Assembly: GCA_026399835.1 (NCBI GenBank)
Contig: JAPLQE010000056.1
Coordinates: 62,001 to 126,000, forward strand
Origin: Burkholderiales bacterium
Lineage (GTDB): Bacteria; Pseudomonadota; Gammaproteobacteria; Burkholderiales; Burkholderiaceae_E
Length of the DNA stretch: 64,000 bases
Direction of reading: 5' to 3'
Shown here: piece after piece, positions 18,322 to 30,506 of the stretch
Layout of the letters: the number at the start of each line of letters is the position of its first letter
Numbering within the stretch: position 1 is the stretch's first letter
Translations under genes and position numbers: made by a program
The notes under the pieces: model-generated
Seen by the model: only the letters and a program-made list of their open reading frames with translations
What the model was told of the DNA's origin: nothing
Database searches by the model: none

Positions 18322-19558
18322 CTGGCGTGCCGTTGGGAAGGTGCTGCGCTGTCGGGGGGTACGTGCCGCGCCCGGAGTCCGGGTCGGCATCGCCGTGTTC
18401 GTCGTCGACGGAGGCGTCGACCTTTCGACCGTTGGTTTCGTGGGCCGTGCGCTCGAGGGTGTCCGCCACGATGGCCGCCTGCAGGGCCTCGCGAAGGGCA
18501 TCCAGGCCGGCACCGGTCCTGGCGCTGACGGACAAGCGTTCGATGCTACCACAGCCGTCCAGCTGGACTTCGGGTTCCAGGCCGACCGCATCGATCTTGT
18601 TCCAGGCGAGCCACTGGGGGACCCGGTCCGCGCCGATCTCCTCGAGTACCCGCTGCACCTGTTCGATCTGCTCGGCCCGGTCCTCGGCCGAGGCATCGAC
18701 CACGTGCAGCAGCAGGTCGGCCTCGGCGGTCTCCTCGAGCGTGGCGCGAAACGCCGCCACCAGCTGGTGCGGCAGGTCGCGCACGAAGCCGACCGTGTCC
18801 GACAGCGCGAGCTCGACGCCAGGTGCGAGGACGAGGCGGCGGGTGAGCGTGTCCAGGGTGGCGAAGAGCTGGTCGGCGGCGAAGGTGTCCGCGCCGGTCA
18901 GCGCATTGAACAGCGTCGACTTGCCGGCGTTGGTGTAGCCGACCAGCGAGACCCTGAAGGCGTCCCGGCGATGACGCGACTTGCGCCGCGTCCGGCGCTG
19001 GCGCTCGGTGCGGTCGAGGCGCTCGCGGACCTGGCGGATCTTGGCGGCGAGCATCCGGCGGTCCATCTCGAGCTGGGTCTCGCCCGGCCCGCCGCGCACG
19101 CCGATGCCGCCGCGCTGGCGCTCGAGGTGGCTCCAGGCGCGGACCAGCCGCGACGACTGGTGCTGCAGCCGGGCGAGCTCGACCTGCAGCTTGCCTTCGG
19201 TCGAGCGGGCCCGCTGGCCGAAGATGTCGAGGATCAGCTCGGTGCGGTCGAGCACCCTGACCTTCCACTCGCGCTCGAGGTTGCGCTGCTGGACGGCCGA
19301 GATCTCGCGGTCGAAGAGCACGACCTGCGACTCGGTCCGGGCGATCAGCACCCCGATCTCCTCGGCCTTGCCTCGGCCGATGTACAGCTTGGGATCGGGG
19401 CTCGGCCGGTGGCAGACCACCCGCTCGACGACCTCGTGACCGGCCGAGACGGCCAACGCGGCCAGTTCGTCGAGCGAGGCCGGATCGACCCGCTCGCGGC
19501 CGAGGGCGACCCGGACGAGGAGGACCGGGGAACGGGCGTCGTCGGTCGAGGCGTTCAG
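18284..19558 (-). CDS. hflX: GTPase HflX (apparent CTG start)
   Basis: A 424-residue ribosome-associated GTPase that splits or rescues ribosomes under stress. The N-terminal nucleotide-binding domain ([18 protein letters not shown], then [12 protein letters not shown] near residue 165) precedes the G domain with [12 protein letters not shown] near 210, [11 protein letters not shown] near 255 and NKID near 325. No ATG, GTG or TTG lies in frame between the hfq stop and the conserved start of the domain. The only candidate is a CTG whose last two bases are the first two of the hfq stop codon (CTGA). The C-terminus beyond the G domain is hydrophilic, with Asp and His, and overlaps hflK. Confidence 0.92.
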   Translation of the reverse strand: MNASTDDARSPVLLVRVALGRERVDPASLDELAALAVSAGHEVVERVVCHRPSPDPKLYIGRGKAEEIGVLIARTESQVVLFDREISAVQQRNLEREWKVRVLDRTELILDIFGQRARSTEGKLQVELARLQHQSSRLVRAWSHLERQRGGIGVRGGPGETQLEMDRRMLAAKIRQVRERLDRTERQRRTRRKSRHRRDAFRVSLVGYTNAGKSTLFNALTGADTFAADQLFATLDTLTRRLVLAPGVELALSDTVGFVRDLPHQLVAAFRATLEETAEADLLLHVVDASAEDRAEQIEQVQRVLEEIGADRVPQWLAWNKIDAVGLEPEVQLDGCGSIERLSVSARTGAGLDALREALQAAIVADTLERTAHETNGRKVDASVDDEHGDADPDSGRGTYPPTAQHLPNGTPDVDPHSNSVVAQ

Positions 19559-19794
19559 GTTTCCGTGCTTTCTTGGTGGAAGTTGACGGCGCGGGCCGGG
19601 ACGACCGTGGAGATCGCGTGCTTGTAGACCATCTGCGTGACGGTGTTCTTCAGCAGCACCACGTACTGGTCGAACGATTCGATCTGACCCTGCAGCTTGA
19701 TGCCGTTCACGAGATAGATCGACACCGGCACGTGATCCTTGCGGAGGAGGTTGAGAAAGGGGTCTTGTAGAAGTTGCCCTTTGTTGTTGCTCAT
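19555..19794 (-). CDS. hfq: RNA chaperone Hfq
   Basis: A 79-residue Sm-like protein that forms a hexameric ring and matches small RNAs to mRNAs. It starts [15 protein letters not shown], with the Sm1 motif ([19 protein letters not shown]) and the Sm2 motif ([10 protein letters not shown]), whose KH pair contacts uridine on the proximal face. The C-terminal tail is very short (NFHQESTET). GGAG five bases before the ATG supports the start. It has its own likely promoter in the gap after der and is followed directly by hflX. Confidence 0.97.
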   Translation of the reverse strand: MSNNKGQLLQDPFLNLLRKDHVPVSIYLVNGIKLQGQIESFDQYVVLLKNTVTQMVYKHAISTVVPARAVNFHQESTET

Positions 19795-19816
19795 TGCAGC
19801 TCCGGCTCTGTTCGCT

Positions 19817-19846
19817 TTTGTATGGGGGCGTGATGCCCGGGTTCAA
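19817..19846 (-). promoter_or_regulatory. Probable sigma-70 promoter for hfq
   Basis: On the minus strand, TTGAAC (19846-19841) and TACAAA (19822-19817) are spaced by 18 bases. The predicted start would give a leader of about 15-20 bases before the hfq ATG. The 145-base gap between der and hfq is one of the larger ones in this run, so a separate promoter is plausible. A GC-rich hairpin (19845-19860) overlaps the -35 box. Confidence 0.55.
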
Positions 19847-19939
19847 CCCCGGCTGGGGTTCGGCCTCGTCGGTCCACTGTACCGGAAATGCGGGGCGACT
19901 CGCCAGCCGACCCCGGGCGCAGCGCGACGGGCTTCGCCG

Positions 19940-21397
19940 TCAGCGTGCGTAGGGGTTTGCCGAGGTCCGGAACTCGACCCGTAGGGGCGTGCCCTGCAGC
20001 GAGAAGGTGTCGCGGAACCAGCCCTCGAGATAGCGCCGGTAGCTGTCCGAGATCCGGTCGAGCGCGTTGCCGTGGATGACGACGACAGGCGGGTTCTGGC
20101 CGCCCTGGTGCGCATAGCGCATCTTAGGACGGATCGGCCCGCGTCGGGGCGGCTGCTGGCGCTCGACCGCCTCCTGGAGCGCCCGCGTGAGCCGCGGCGT
20201 CGACAGCTTGGCGGTGGCTGCGGCATACGCCTCGTTGACCGAGCGCATCAGCGCACCGACGCCCTTGCCCTCGGTGGCGGTGAGGTAGTGGGTGCGAGCG
20301 AAGCCGAGGAAACCGAGCTTTCGATCGATCTCGAGCTTGAGCCGCTCGCGCCGGTACTCGTCGGCGAGGTCCCACTTGTTGACGCCCACCACCACCGCGC
20401 GCCCCGCCTCGAGCAGGAAGCCGGCAATGTGCGCGTCCTGGTCGGCGATGTCCTGCGATGCGTCGAGCATCAGCACGCAGACATGGCTGTCCTCGATCGC
20501 CTGCAGGGTCTTGACCACCGAGAACTTCTCGATGACGTCGGTGACCTTGCCGCGGCGGCGCACGCCCGCGGTGTCGACCAGCGTGTAGAACCGACCGTTG
20601 CGCTCGAAGTCGGCCGAGACCGCATCGCGCGTGGTGCCGGGCTGGTCGAAGGCGATCATCCGCTCCTCGCCGAGCAGCGTGTTGATCAGCGTCGACTTGC
20701 CGGCGTTCGGACGCCCCACGACGGCGATCCGCATGCGCTTGGCGTACGGCTTGGCTTCGACGGCGGCGCCCTCGCCTTCGGGCGCGTCGGCCGCGGCGAG
20801 CTCGGCCTCGGTGGGCGGCGGCGGCACCTCGAACTCGGGCGCCGCCTCGTCGAGGACGGCGGCCGACGCATCGGCGGCCTCGGGCAGGACGAGCTCGATC
20901 AGCTCGCGCACGCCGTCGCCATGAGCGGCCGACACCGTGTACGGCTGTCCGAGCCCGAGTGACCAGAAGTCCGCCGCGGCAGTGGCGCTCGGCATGCCCT
21001 CGGTCTTGTTGACCGCCAGCACGACCTTGGCCGCCGTGCGGCGCAGCTCGTTGGCGATGTCGCGGTCGCGCGCGGCCATGCCCTCGCGGCCGTCGACGAC
21101 GAAGATCACCAGGTCGGCCTCGATGACCGCCTGGCGCGTCTGGCGCGCCATCTCGGCCGAGATGCCGGTCTTGGCAACCGGCTCGAAGCCACCGGTGTCG
21201 ATGACGATGAAGCGGCGCTCGCCGAGCCGGCCCTGGCCGTAGTGGCGGTCGCGGGTCAGGCCGGGGATGTCGGCGACGAGCGCGGCACGGCTGCGCGTGA
21301 GGCGATTGAAGAGCGTCGACTTGCCCACGTTGGGGCGGCCGACGAGCGCGACGACCGGAGGCGGCCCGCCTTCGCGTCGTTCGTAGAGGTCGTTCAC
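19940..21397 (-). CDS. der: Ribosome biogenesis GTPase Der (EngA)
   Basis: A 485-residue protein with two GTPase domains in tandem, needed for 50S subunit assembly. The first P-loop is [12 protein letters not shown] near residue 20 and the second [12 protein letters not shown] near 225. [12 protein letters not shown] and [14 protein letters not shown] are the switch regions, and NKTEG and NKWDL the specificity motifs. A KH-like C-terminal domain ends with a basic tail. An acidic Ala/Glu-rich linker separates the domains. The start is GTG at 21397, overlapping the bamB stop as GTGA, which suggests translational coupling. Confidence 0.96.
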   Translation of the reverse strand: MNDLYERREGGPPPVVALVGRPNVGKSTLFNRLTRSRAALVADIPGLTRDRHYGQGRLGERRFIVIDTGGFEPVAKTGISAEMARQTRQAVIEADLVIFVVDGREGMAARDRDIANELRRTAAKVVLAVNKTEGMPSATAAADFWSLGLGQPYTVSAAHGDGVRELIELVLPEAADASAAVLDEAAPEFEVPPPPTEAELAAADAPEGEGAAVEAKPYAKRMRIAVVGRPNAGKSTLINTLLGEERMIAFDQPGTTRDAVSADFERNGRFYTLVDTAGVRRRGKVTDVIEKFSVVKTLQAIEDSHVCVLMLDASQDIADQDAHIAGFLLEAGRAVVVGVNKWDLADEYRRERLKLEIDRKLGFLGFARTHYLTATEGKGVGALMRSVNEAYAAATAKLSTPRLTRALQEAVERQQPPRRGPIRPKMRYAHQGGQNPPVVVIHGNALDRISDSYRRYLEGWFRDTFSLQGTPLRVEFRTSANPYAR

Positions 21398-22524
21398 GGT
21401 GTCCTGAATGCGTAGAGGCCGCCGCCGGAAGTCTGGACCACCAGCATGGCGCCGACCGCGGCCGGTGGCGCGACGATCGGCTTGCCGTCGGTGCGGCTGA
21501 CCGCGGCGAGCGCGCCCTCGGTGCGCGACAGCCAGAGCACGTTGCCTTCGAGGTCGCCGAGGGCGACGACACTGCCGACGATGAGGGGCGCGGACAGGCG
21601 GCGGCGCTGGAAGGCCTTCGCCTGCCAGCCCGGCGCGCCGCTGCGGTCGAAGGCAACCACGACGTCGTCGGCGTCGGGCGCCACCACGCCGCGCGTGTCG
21701 ACATCGAGGCCCACGGCCGAAGAGAAGTCCCGCAGCCAGACCGGAGCGCCACTGGCCAGATCGACGCAGCCGATGCGGCCCTGGTAGGTCGCGGCGCACA
21801 GTTCGCGGCCGATGATCAGCGGCGAGCCGACCACATCGGCGATCCGCTCGAGCTCGGTCGTGCCGCGCGGCTGCGACAGCGGCACGTCCCAGCGCGGCGC
21901 GCCGTTCTGCAGCGCGAGCGCGACCAGGCGCCCGCCCGGCATGCCGACGAAGGCGGCGCCCGGGATCATGGCGACACCCCCGGAGTTGCGCAGCACGAGC
22001 GGCGGATTCTGTCGCTGGAACGCCCAGCGGCGTCGGCCGCTGTCGGCTTCGAAGGCGAGGACGCGGTTGTCGGTGGTGCGTACCAGCACCACGCCGTCGG
22101 CCACCGCCGGGGCGGTGACGACCTCGCCGTTGGCGGGCGCGGTCCAGCGCGTGCGGCCCTGCTCGTCGAGCGCGACCACCGTTCCGTCGCGGGCGGCGAC
22201 GACCGTGGTCGCGCCATCGGTGCCGACGCCCGCGGTCAGCGGCTTGCCGACCGACACCCGCCAGACGGGCCGGCCGGTATCGAGGTTCAGGCGTGCCACG
22301 GTGCCGTCCTGCGCAGCGGCCCAGACCGAGTCGCCGATGGCGACCGGGGCGAAGCCGATGCCCGAGCGCCCGCCCAGCGATGCGTTCCATGCCGGCACGA
22401 TGCGCACGGCATTCGACGGCACGGGCAGCGGATCGGGCGGCGTGCGGGTCGGGCCGAAGAGCGAGCAGGCGCCCAGCGCCGCGATCGCGGCAACGGCGAT
22501 CGCGGCCCTGCGCAGTCGGGACAT
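21394..22524 (-). CDS. bamB: Outer membrane protein assembly factor BamB (lipoprotein)
   Basis: A 376-residue lipoprotein of the BAM complex, which folds beta-barrel proteins into the outer membrane. It has a lipobox ending in Cys20 (AALGAC) and then a beta-propeller of PQQ-like repeats, for example [32 protein letters not shown] and [17 protein letters not shown]. The start ATG at 22524 gives the signal peptide directly; a GTG two codons earlier is possible. It lies seven bases after the yfgM-like gene and overlaps der by four bases. Confidence 0.94.
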   Translation of the reverse strand: MSRLRRAAIAVAAIAALGACSLFGPTRTPPDPLPVPSNAVRIVPAWNASLGGRSGIGFAPVAIGDSVWAAAQDGTVARLNLDTGRPVWRVSVGKPLTAGVGTDGATTVVAARDGTVVALDEQGRTRWTAPANGEVVTAPAVADGVVLVRTTDNRVLAFEADSGRRRWAFQRQNPPLVLRNSGGVAMIPGAAFVGMPGGRLVALALQNGAPRWDVPLSQPRGTTELERIADVVGSPLIIGRELCAATYQGRIGCVDLASGAPVWLRDFSSAVGLDVDTRGVVAPDADDVVVAFDRSGAPGWQAKAFQRRRLSAPLIVGSVVALGDLEGNVLWLSRTEGALAAVSRTDGKPIVAPPAAVGAMLVVQTSGGGLYAFRTP

Positions 22525-22531
22525 CGGCACG

Positions 22532-23164
22532 TCAGGCTCCCCCGAGGGCATCGAGCTTCATCTGCACCAGCGGCCGGGTCGCCGCATTGGCGGCGAGCTT
22601 GCCGAGCGCGAGCTTGTAGGCGGCCCGCGCCTCGTCGCGCTTGCCCTGCGCGAGCAGGAGGTCGCCGCGGCGGTCGGCGAAGGCAGCCGCGAACGGCCCG
22701 CTCGCGTCGGCGGGCAGCAGCTTCAGACCGTCGTCGTAGGCCTTCTCGTCGAGCAGGATCCCCGACAGCCGCAGGCGGGCCAGGGCGACATGCTCGGGGT
22801 CCTTGGCATGATCGACCGCCCACTGCAGCGGCGCCTTGGCGGCCTTCAGGTCGCCGGCGTCGTGATAGGCGCGCGCGGCGAGCAACGCGCCCATCGAGCC
22901 GTACACCGTGCCCGAGTACTTCTCGAACAGCGGTCCCGAGGTCTGCTTGACCTTGCCGACGTCCTTCTTCTCGACCGCGTCGCGCAGCTGGTCGTAGAGG
23001 ACCGAGGCCTCGACCGACTGCTTCTGCTGCCACCAGCCCCAGGCGCGCCAGCCGGCGACCGCGAGCAGCGCGACGGTGAGCAGCGTGAGCAGCAGGTTGC
23101 CGTACTTGGCCCAGAACGCCTTGAAGGCGTCGAGCTGGTCCTGTTCCTGGAGATCGTAGGCCAT
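22532..23164 (-). CDS. yfgM: YfgM-like tetratricopeptide membrane protein (UPF0070)
   Basis: A 210-residue protein with a short cytoplasmic start (MAYDLQEQDQLDAFKAFWAKYG), one transmembrane helix (LLLTLLTVALLAVAGWRAW) and a periplasmic tail of TPR-like helices (ASVLYDQLRDAVEKKD, AKDPEHVALARLRLS). Family members act in the envelope as an ancillary SecYEG/PpiD chaperone partner. It sits between hisS and bamB, its usual place in proteobacteria, and is probably co-transcribed with them. Confidence 0.93.
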   Translation of the reverse strand: MAYDLQEQDQLDAFKAFWAKYGNLLLTLLTVALLAVAGWRAWGWWQQKQSVEASVLYDQLRDAVEKKDVGKVKQTSGPLFEKYSGTVYGSMGALLAARAYHDAGDLKAAKAPLQWAVDHAKDPEHVALARLRLSGILLDEKAYDDGLKLLPADASGPFAAAFADRRGDLLLAQGKRDEARAAYKLALGKLAANAATRPLVQMKLDALGGA

Positions 23165-23199
23165 CGGCCCTCCGGCGAGATCGGGGTGGACGGTCGGAC

Positions 23200-24549
23200 T
23201 CAGTCGCCGGTGGCGACGAGCGCATCGACCAGATAATCGGGAAGCCCGTCGAGCGGCACGGACTCCTGCTTGCCGGCGCCGCGCTCGCCGTCGGCGCCGC
23301 GCAGGGACTTGACGGTGGCGGTGCGGGCTGCGGCCTCGTCGTCACCGATGACGACCGCGAACTCGGCGCCACTGGCATCGGCGCGCTTGAACTGCGCCTT
23401 GAAGGCACCGCCGCCTGCGTTCAGGACCACGTCGAGGCCGGCGCTGCGCAGGGCCTCGGCCACCGTGAAGGCGACCGTGCGCGCCGCGTCGCCCTGATGG
23501 ACGACGTAGACGTCGCAGCTCGGTCCGGACACGGCCTCGCCGTTCTCGCGCATCAGCTCGAGCAGCCGCTCGACGCCGATCGCGAAACCGCAGGACGGCG
23601 CGGCCTTGCCGCCGAGCATCTCGACCAGGGGGTCGTAGCGCCCTCCCCCGCAGACGGTGCCCTGCGCGCCGAGCCGGTCGGTGACCCACTCGAACACGGT
23701 GCGGTTGTAGTAGTCGAGGCCCCGGACCAGCCGCGGATTGATGCGGAACGGGATGCCGACCGCTCGCAGCAGCGACTGCACGCCTTCGAAGTGCTCGCGC
23801 GACGCCTCGCCGAGGAAGTCGGCGAGCCTGGGTGCGCCCTCGACCAGCGCCTGCATCGCAGGGTTCTTGGTATCGAGGATGCGCAGCGGGTTCGAGTGCA
23901 GACGGCGCTGCGCATCGGCGTCGAGCTGCGCCGCGTTCGCCTGGAAATAGGCGATCAGCGCCTCGCGGTGACCGCGCCGCTCCGCCGGGTCGCCGATCGA
24001 GTTGAGCTCGAGGCGGATGTCCTGCAGGCCGAGGTCGTCCCACAGGCGCTGGCACATGGTGATCACCTCGGCATCGATGTCCGGGCCCGCGAATCCGAGC
24101 GCCTCGATGCCGATCTGGTGGAACTGCCGGTAGCGACCGCGCTGCGGACGCTCGTGACGGAACATCGGCCCGGTGTACCAGAGCCGCTTCGGTCCGTCGT
24201 AGAGCAGGTTGTGCTCGATCGCGGCGCGCACGACACCGGCCGTGTTCTCGGGGCGCAGCGTCAGGTGCTCGCCGTTGAGCGCGTCCTCGAAGGAGTACAT
24301 CTCCTTCTCGACGATGTCGGTGACCTCGCCGATGCCTCGCCGGAACAGCGCCGTGTGCTCGACGATCGGCGTGCGGATCTGGCGGTACCCGTAGCCGCGC
24401 GCCCAGTGTGCGACCACCTGCTCGAGCCGCTCCCAGCGCTCGCTGTCGCCGGGCAGCAGGTCGTTCATGCCCTTCACGCCGGACAGGCGTTCGGCCTTGC
24501 GGGGGGCGGGCACGGCGGAATCGGAGGCGAAGGAGGCTTCGTCGGACAT
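23200..24549 (-). CDS. hisS: Histidyl-tRNA synthetase
   Basis: A 449-residue class II synthetase that charges tRNA-His. [19 protein letters not shown] near residue 25 is motif 1, [20 protein letters not shown] near residue 125 is motif 2, and [15 protein letters not shown] near residue 278 is the HisRS-specific histidine-binding motif. The C-terminal anticodon-binding domain (from about 340) contains a short Gly/Ala insert. The first 25 residues are an extra Ser/Ala-rich extension, so a start at the later Met of GVKGM is conceivable. Confidence 0.95.
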   Translation of the reverse strand: MSDEASFASDSAVPAPRKAERLSGVKGMNDLLPGDSERWERLEQVVAHWARGYGYRQIRTPIVEHTALFRRGIGEVTDIVEKEMYSFEDALNGEHLTLRPENTAGVVRAAIEHNLLYDGPKRLWYTGPMFRHERPQRGRYRQFHQIGIEALGFAGPDIDAEVITMCQRLWDDLGLQDIRLELNSIGDPAERRGHREALIAYFQANAAQLDADAQRRLHSNPLRILDTKNPAMQALVEGAPRLADFLGEASREHFEGVQSLLRAVGIPFRINPRLVRGLDYYNRTVFEWVTDRLGAQGTVCGGGRYDPLVEMLGGKAAPSCGFAIGVERLLELMRENGEAVSGPSCDVYVVHQGDAARTVAFTVAEALRSAGLDVVLNAGGGAFKAQFKRADASGAEFAVVIGDDEAAARTATVKSLRGADGERGAGKQESVPLDGLPDYLVDALVATGD

Positions 24550-24597
24550 TGAGGTTCGATCGGAACGGGACGGACGGCGAGGACGCGCGGGCGCCGC

Positions 24598-25860
<1,263 letters not shown>

Positions 25861-25877
25861 CGGAAAGGCCTCCTCGA

Positions 25878-26846
25878 TCACGGCAGCTTGACCTTGGCGA
25901 TGTTGTTCGGCGAGGAGGTCAGCGGCTTCAGGTCGACCGGCTTGCCCTCGAACTCGAGCACGGCTGCGCTCGCGTTGCCGATCGTGACCGAGAACGGCGC
26001 CTCGCCCTTGGCCTCGAGCGGCGTGCCCGGCTTGACCGTGCCCATGTACACCGACTTGCCGTCGCCCTGGCGCACGTCGACCCAGGCGTCCTGCTTGACG
26101 GTCACGCGGATGGGGGGCGCGGGCGGCGCCTGGGGCGTCGGCGGCGCGGCCGCCACGGGCGCTGCGGGCGGTGCGGCGGTGAGCTGCGGCGGCACGACGG
26201 GCACGCCCGGTGCCGCGGGCAGGGCGGCACCGTCTGCGGCGCCCGCGGCGGGCGCGGCAGAAGGGGCCGGCACCAGCGGCGGCGGCACCAGCGGCGTGCC
26301 CGACACGGTCCTGTCCGCCCCGGAGGCGGATGCCGGGGCGGGCGTACCGGATGCCGGGGGCTCGGCGCTGCCGATCCACGAGGAGACCTTGGAGACGTCG
26401 CCGTCGCGGCCGAAAAACAGCGCCACCGCGATCACGCCGATCACGCCGAGCAGCGCCCACGGCAGGCGGCTGCCCTTGCCCTCGCCGTCGAAACCGAAGC
26501 CGCCGCCGCGAGGCATGGGCGCGGCGAGCGTCGAGGTCGGCTTGAGCTCCTCGGCCTCGGCGAATCCGCCGATGGTCTGGAGCAGCGGCTCGACGTCGAC
26601 GTCGAGCAGACGGCCGTAGGAGCGGACGCAGCCGCGCACGAAGGCCCGGCCGGGCAGTGCCGCCCAGTCGCCCCGCTCGATCGCCTCGAGCTGCCGAGGG
26701 TGGAGCTTGAGACGCTGCGCGACCTCGCCCTTGCCAAGTCCGCGCTTCTCGCGGACCGCGGCCAGCTGCTCGGGCGAGGTGATCGCGGTGCTCAGCGGAT
26801 CCGAGGGGCCGGCATCGTTCGCGGGGTCAGTCACCGATTCAGTCAC
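25878..26846 (-). CDS. rodZ: RodZ-like helix-turn-helix membrane protein
   Basis: About 322 residues. The cytoplasmic N-terminus has an Xre-like HTH ([19 protein letters not shown], then [13 protein letters not shown]) and [16 protein letters not shown]. It is followed by a transmembrane helix ([18 protein letters not shown]), a long Pro/Ala linker and a C-terminal DUF4115 domain ([20 protein letters not shown]). RodZ tethers MreB to the membrane and sets rod shape. Three in-frame GTG codons compete (26858, 26846, 26834). The one at 26846 has GGAG six bases upstream and overlaps the preceding stop. Confidence 0.9.
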   Translation of the reverse strand: MTESVTDPANDAGPSDPLSTAITSPEQLAAVREKRGLGKGEVAQRLKLHPRQLEAIERGDWAALPGRAFVRGCVRSYGRLLDVDVEPLLQTIGGFAEAEELKPTSTLAAPMPRGGGFGFDGEGKGSRLPWALLGVIGVIAVALFFGRDGDVSKVSSWIGSAEPPASGTPAPASASGADRTVSGTPLVPPPLVPAPSAAPAAGAADGAALPAAPGVPVVPPQLTAAPPAAPVAAAPPTPQAPPAPPIRVTVKQDAWVDVRQGDGKSVYMGTVKPGTPLEAKGEAPFSVTIGNASAAVLEFEGKPVDLKPLTSSPNNIAKVKLP

Positions 26847-27774
26847 CGAATGCTCCACGTTGCAACAGGTTCGCCTCGCGCGAGGACGGGAATTGGCGCC
26901 GCAACTGCGCCGAGAGGCTCGCGACGCTGTCGCGATCGCCGGCCCGGCGGTCGACCCGGATACCGAGCCACAGCGTCTCTGGGCTCGGCGGATAGCTGGC
27001 GAGCAGACGCTGCGACATGAAGCGGGCCCGCTCGAGCTCGCCACGCTTCAGATAGATCTCAGACAGGTTGTACATCGCGACCGGGTTGCGCGGGTCGATC
27101 CGGAACGACTGGTCGAAGTACGACTCCGCTCCCTTCAGGTCGCCGGCCCGCAGCGAGCAGATCCCGGCATTGTGCAACGGCCGCGCCGGCGTCTGATACA
27201 GCGGATCGCGCATCGCCGACTGGAACTGCGCGATCGACTCGCGGGGGCGCTCGGTCTGGCACAGGAACCAGCCGTAGTTGTTCAGCAGCTCGGAATCGTC
27301 GGGCGCCAGCCGCAGCGCGCGCTGGAAGCTCTCCTCCGCGCGCGAGCGGTCGTTCATGTCCATGTAGACCAGGCCGAGCATGCCGTAGGCCTGGGCGTAG
27401 TTCGGGTCGGTGGACAGCGCCGAGCGCAGTTCCTCGAGGGCCTGCGGGTAGTTGCCCTGCTGGTAGTAGCCGGTGGCGAGCTCCAGCCGGATCGATGCGC
27501 GGCGCCGCTGCTCGGACATGTTCTGCGACGCGCCGGCGAGCGGCGGGGCGCCACCGGGCTCGGCCCGTGGCGGCGGCGCATCGCGCCGCTGATCGCGCAC
27601 GTCGTTGCCCCGCAGGTCGCGCACCGGCTGCGGCTTCTCGTCGACCGTCGTGCACGCGGCGAGCGCACCGCAGGCCAGCAGCATCGCTGCAAGGCGCCGC
27701 ACTCGGTCCCCCAGCGCGCGGGCGGGGGTGCGCCGGAGGGGCAACGGTCGACGGACCATCGGGGTCGTGCTCAC
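26839..27774 (-). CDS. Type IV pilus biogenesis/stability lipoprotein (PilF/PilW-like, TPR)
   Basis: A 311-residue protein with a signal peptide and lipobox (ACGALAAC, Cys near residue 41), a Pro-rich linker and about six TPR helices ([40 protein letters not shown]). The family helps the PilQ secretin assemble in the outer membrane. It stands in the usual place between rlmN and rodZ. The start is GTG at 27774, overlapping the rlmN stop as GTGA; an internal Met six codons later is an alternative. No other pilus genes are in the window. Confidence 0.88.
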   Translation of the reverse strand: MSTTPMVRRPLPLRRTPARALGDRVRRLAAMLLACGALAACTTVDEKPQPVRDLRGNDVRDQRRDAPPPRAEPGGAPPLAGASQNMSEQRRRASIRLELATGYYQQGNYPQALEELRSALSTDPNYAQAYGMLGLVYMDMNDRSRAEESFQRALRLAPDDSELLNNYGWFLCQTERPRESIAQFQSAMRDPLYQTPARPLHNAGICSLRAGDLKGAESYFDQSFRIDPRNPVAMYNLSEIYLKRGELERARFMSQRLLASYPPSPETLWLGIRVDRRAGDRDSVASLSAQLRRQFPSSREANLLQRGAFGD

Positions 27775-28946
27775 GCGCGCGCGATCGCCACACGCCGGCG
27801 CTCGCCCCGCTGCGCGAGGCGGGTGCGATCGACGATGTCGCCGGCGAGCTGCCCGCAGGCCGCATCGATGTCGTCGCCCCGGGTACGCCGCACCGTCGTG
27901 ACGATGCCTGCATCCGCCAGCCGCTGCGCGAAGGCCTTGATCCGCTCCGCAGGCGAGCGCCGCAGGTCCGCACCGGGGAACGGATTGAACGGGATCAGGT
28001 TGAACTTGCAGGGCACGTCGCGGACCAGTGCGAGGATCTGCTCGGCATGCTCGTCGCCGTCGTTCACGCCGTCGAGCATCACGTACTCGAAGGTCACGAA
28101 GTCGCGCGGCGCGCGCTCGAGGTAGCGGCGGCAGGCGCCCATCAGCTCGGCCAGCGGATGCTTGCGGTTGAGCGGCACCAGCCGATCGCGCAGCGCGTCG
28201 TTCGGCGCATGCAGGGACACCGCGAGCGCCACCGGCATGTCGTCGCGCAGGCGGTCGATCATCGGGACCACGCCCGAGGTGGACACGGTCACGCGCCGGC
28301 GCGACAGGCCGTAGCCATGGTCGTCGAGCATGATGCGCAGCGCGGTCACCGTCGCATCGTAGTTGAGCAGCGGCTCGCCCATGCCCATGAACACCACGTT
28401 GGTGATGATCCGGTCATGGTCGTCCGGCGCATCGTCCTCGCCGCCGCCCGCCGCGGCGGCTGCGGCGGCCGCCTCGGCGCGGCGCGCGCCGAGCAGGCGA
28501 TTGGCGAGCCACACCTGGCCGACGATCTCGCCGGCCTGGAGGTTGCGCGCGAACCCCTGCTTGCCGGTCGAGCAGAACAGGCAGTTGACCGCACACCCTG
28601 CCTGGGTCGAGATGCACAGCGTGCCGCGCGACACCTCTGGGATGAAGACCGTCTCGACCGCGTTGCCCTGCCCGACGTCGAGCAGCCACTTGCGGGTGCC
28701 GTCGCTCGCGACGTGATCGGAGACGACCGCGGGGGCGCTGAGCCGCGCCCGAGCCTGCAGCGTCTCGCGAAACCCGCGGGCCAGATCCGACATCGCGTCG
28801 AAGTCGGACTCGAACCGGCGGTGCACCCAACGCATCAGCTGCTGGCCGCGGAACGGCTTCTCGCCCCAGTCGCGACAAAGCGCGACCAGTGCGGGACGGT
28901 CCAGGCCCAGCAGGTCGATGCGATCGGTGACGCCGGCTTCGGTCAT
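27771..28946 (-). CDS. rlmN: Dual-specificity 23S rRNA/tRNA adenine-C2 methyltransferase RlmN
   Basis: A 391-residue radical SAM enzyme that methylates C2 of A2503 in 23S rRNA and A37 of some tRNAs. [12 protein letters not shown] near residue 115 gives the CX3CX2C cluster, and [16 protein letters not shown] near the C-terminus carries the resolving cysteine. An Ala/Gly/Asp-rich insert ([12 protein letters not shown], then EDDAPDDHD) of about 20 residues lies between [12 protein letters not shown] and [10 protein letters not shown], where E. coli RlmN has a short loop. GGAGG before the ATG at 28946 supports the start. Confidence 0.95.
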   Translation of the reverse strand: MTEAGVTDRIDLLGLDRPALVALCRDWGEKPFRGQQLMRWVHRRFESDFDAMSDLARGFRETLQARARLSAPAVVSDHVASDGTRKWLLDVGQGNAVETVFIPEVSRGTLCISTQAGCAVNCLFCSTGKQGFARNLQAGEIVGQVWLANRLLGARRAEAAAAAAAAGGGEDDAPDDHDRIITNVVFMGMGEPLLNYDATVTALRIMLDDHGYGLSRRRVTVSTSGVVPMIDRLRDDMPVALAVSLHAPNDALRDRLVPLNRKHPLAELMGACRRYLERAPRDFVTFEYVMLDGVNDGDEHAEQILALVRDVPCKFNLIPFNPFPGADLRRSPAERIKAFAQRLADAGIVTTVRRTRGDDIDAACGQLAGDIVDRTRLAQRGERRRVAIARA

Positions 28947-29023
28947 GGTGCCTCCACTGCCCTGCGCTGCGCCCCGGCCGGGGCGCGCGGCGCGCGGCGC
29001 CCGCCGCTGCCGGCGGGCCGCGA

Positions 29024-29449
<426 letters not shown>

Positions 29450-29631
29450 GTGCACTCCGGGAATATTCTTGAAAATGAGGGGGTTAGCGAGGGTATCTTG
29501 ACAGAAGTCTAGCCTTCGATTCTAGCATGCCGTGGCTGCGGCACGTCGGCGACCCTTCTCGCGGCCCGCGGCCGCAGCCTGCGGGCGCGCGGTGCAAGGC
29601 AGGGCCTCCGACGACCCTGCTGCCGTCCGGG

Positions 29632-29660
29632 TTGAAATGCGCGCCCCGAGCCCCTACAGT
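29632..29660 (+). promoter_or_regulatory. Sigma-70-like promoter for the Bax inhibitor-1 family gene
   Basis: TTGAAA at 29632-29637 and TACAGT at 29655-29660 have an ideal 17-base spacer and point to the gene at 29722, leaving a leader of about 50 bases. The region lies in the 270-base divergent gap with ndk. Confidence 0.65.
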
Positions 29661-29721
29661 AGGACTCACGGGATCTTCACGTGCGAACCCGCGCGTGCCC
29701 ACGGCTTTCCATGGAGTCCAG

Positions 29722-30429
29722 ATGGCCTACGAAACCCAGTCCAACTCGTCGATGCCCTATGGCGGCGCCGGCGGCCTGAGCACCGTCGCGCGCAACCGGG
29801 TGCTTCGCAACACCTACCTGCTGCTCGCCCTGTCCATGGTCCCGACGGTGCTCGGCGCCTGGATCGGCGTGACCACCGGCTTTTCCTTCTTCGCCGGCAG
29901 CCCGCTGATCGGATTCGCCGTGTTCATGGGCGTCGCCTTCGGATTCTTCTTCGCGATCGAGAAGTTCAAGAACAGCGGCATCGGTGTCGCGCTGCTGCTC
30001 GGCTTCACGTTTTTCATGGGCCTGATGCTGTCGCGGATGATCGGCTCGATCCTGGGCTTCTCCAATGGCGCCCAGCTCATCATGACGGCCTTCGGGGGCA
30101 CCGCGGCCATCTTCGGCGTGATGGCCACGGTCGCGACGGTGTCCAAGCGCGACTTCACCGGCATGAGCCGATTTCTGTTCATCGGCGCACTGGTCCTGAT
30201 CCTCGCGGTGGTCGCCAACATCTTCCTGCAGATGCCGGCCCTGACGCTGACCATCTCGGCCATCGCGATCGTGATCTTCTCGGCGTTCATCCTGGTCGAC
30301 CTGCAGCGGGTCGTTCAGGGCGGCGAGACGAACTACGTCACCGCGACGCTGTCGGTCTACCTGAGCGTCTACAACGTGTTCTCGAACCTGCTGGCGATGC
30401 TCGGCATCATCGGTGGCGATCGGGACTGA
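29722..30429 (+). CDS. Bax inhibitor-1/YccA family membrane protein
   Basis: A 235-residue protein with seven hydrophobic helices, for example YLLLALSMVPTVLGAWIGV and LFIGALVLILAVVANIFLQ. It has the family's late motif FILVDLQRVVQGGETNYVTA, in which acidic residues contribute to the calcium/pH sensor of BsYetJ-type proteins. It lies in the inner membrane; YccA-like members interact with FtsH, and hflK and hflC lie in the same region. GGAG before the ATG at 29722 sets the start, and a clear terminator follows. Confidence 0.93.
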   Translation: MAYETQSNSSMPYGGAGGLSTVARNRVLRNTYLLLALSMVPTVLGAWIGVTTGFSFFAGSPLIGFAVFMGVAFGFFFAIEKFKNSGIGVALLLGFTFFMGLMLSRMIGSILGFSNGAQLIMTAFGGTAAIFGVMATVATVSKRDFTGMSRFLFIGALVLILAVVANIFLQMPALTLTISAIAIVIFSAFILVDLQRVVQGGETNYVTATLSVYLSVYNVFSNLLAMLGIIGGDRD

Positions 30430-30463
30430 TCCGACCGACCCGGGCCCGCCGGCCCGGTCTGCG

Positions 30464-30491
30464 AAAGCCGTCCTTCGGGGCGGCTTTTTTT
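30464..30491 (+). terminator. Rho-independent terminator after the Bax inhibitor-1 family gene
   Basis: AAAGCCG and CGGCTTT pair around a UUCG-capped inner stem (TCC-TTCG-GGG), followed by a run of eight T. It begins about 35 bases after the stop codon and lies between convergent genes. Confidence 0.9.
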
Positions 30492-30506
30492 GTTGCCGAG
30501 CCGAGT

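Noticed and set aside
19845-19860. A terminator between der and hfq
   Set aside because: The hairpin (AACCCC/GGGGTT) has no T run on the minus strand and overlaps a likely promoter box.
29498-29526. A plus-strand promoter with TTGACA at 29498
   Set aside because: The following 17 bases lead to TCTAGC, a poor -10; the element at 29632-29660 is better placed and better matched.
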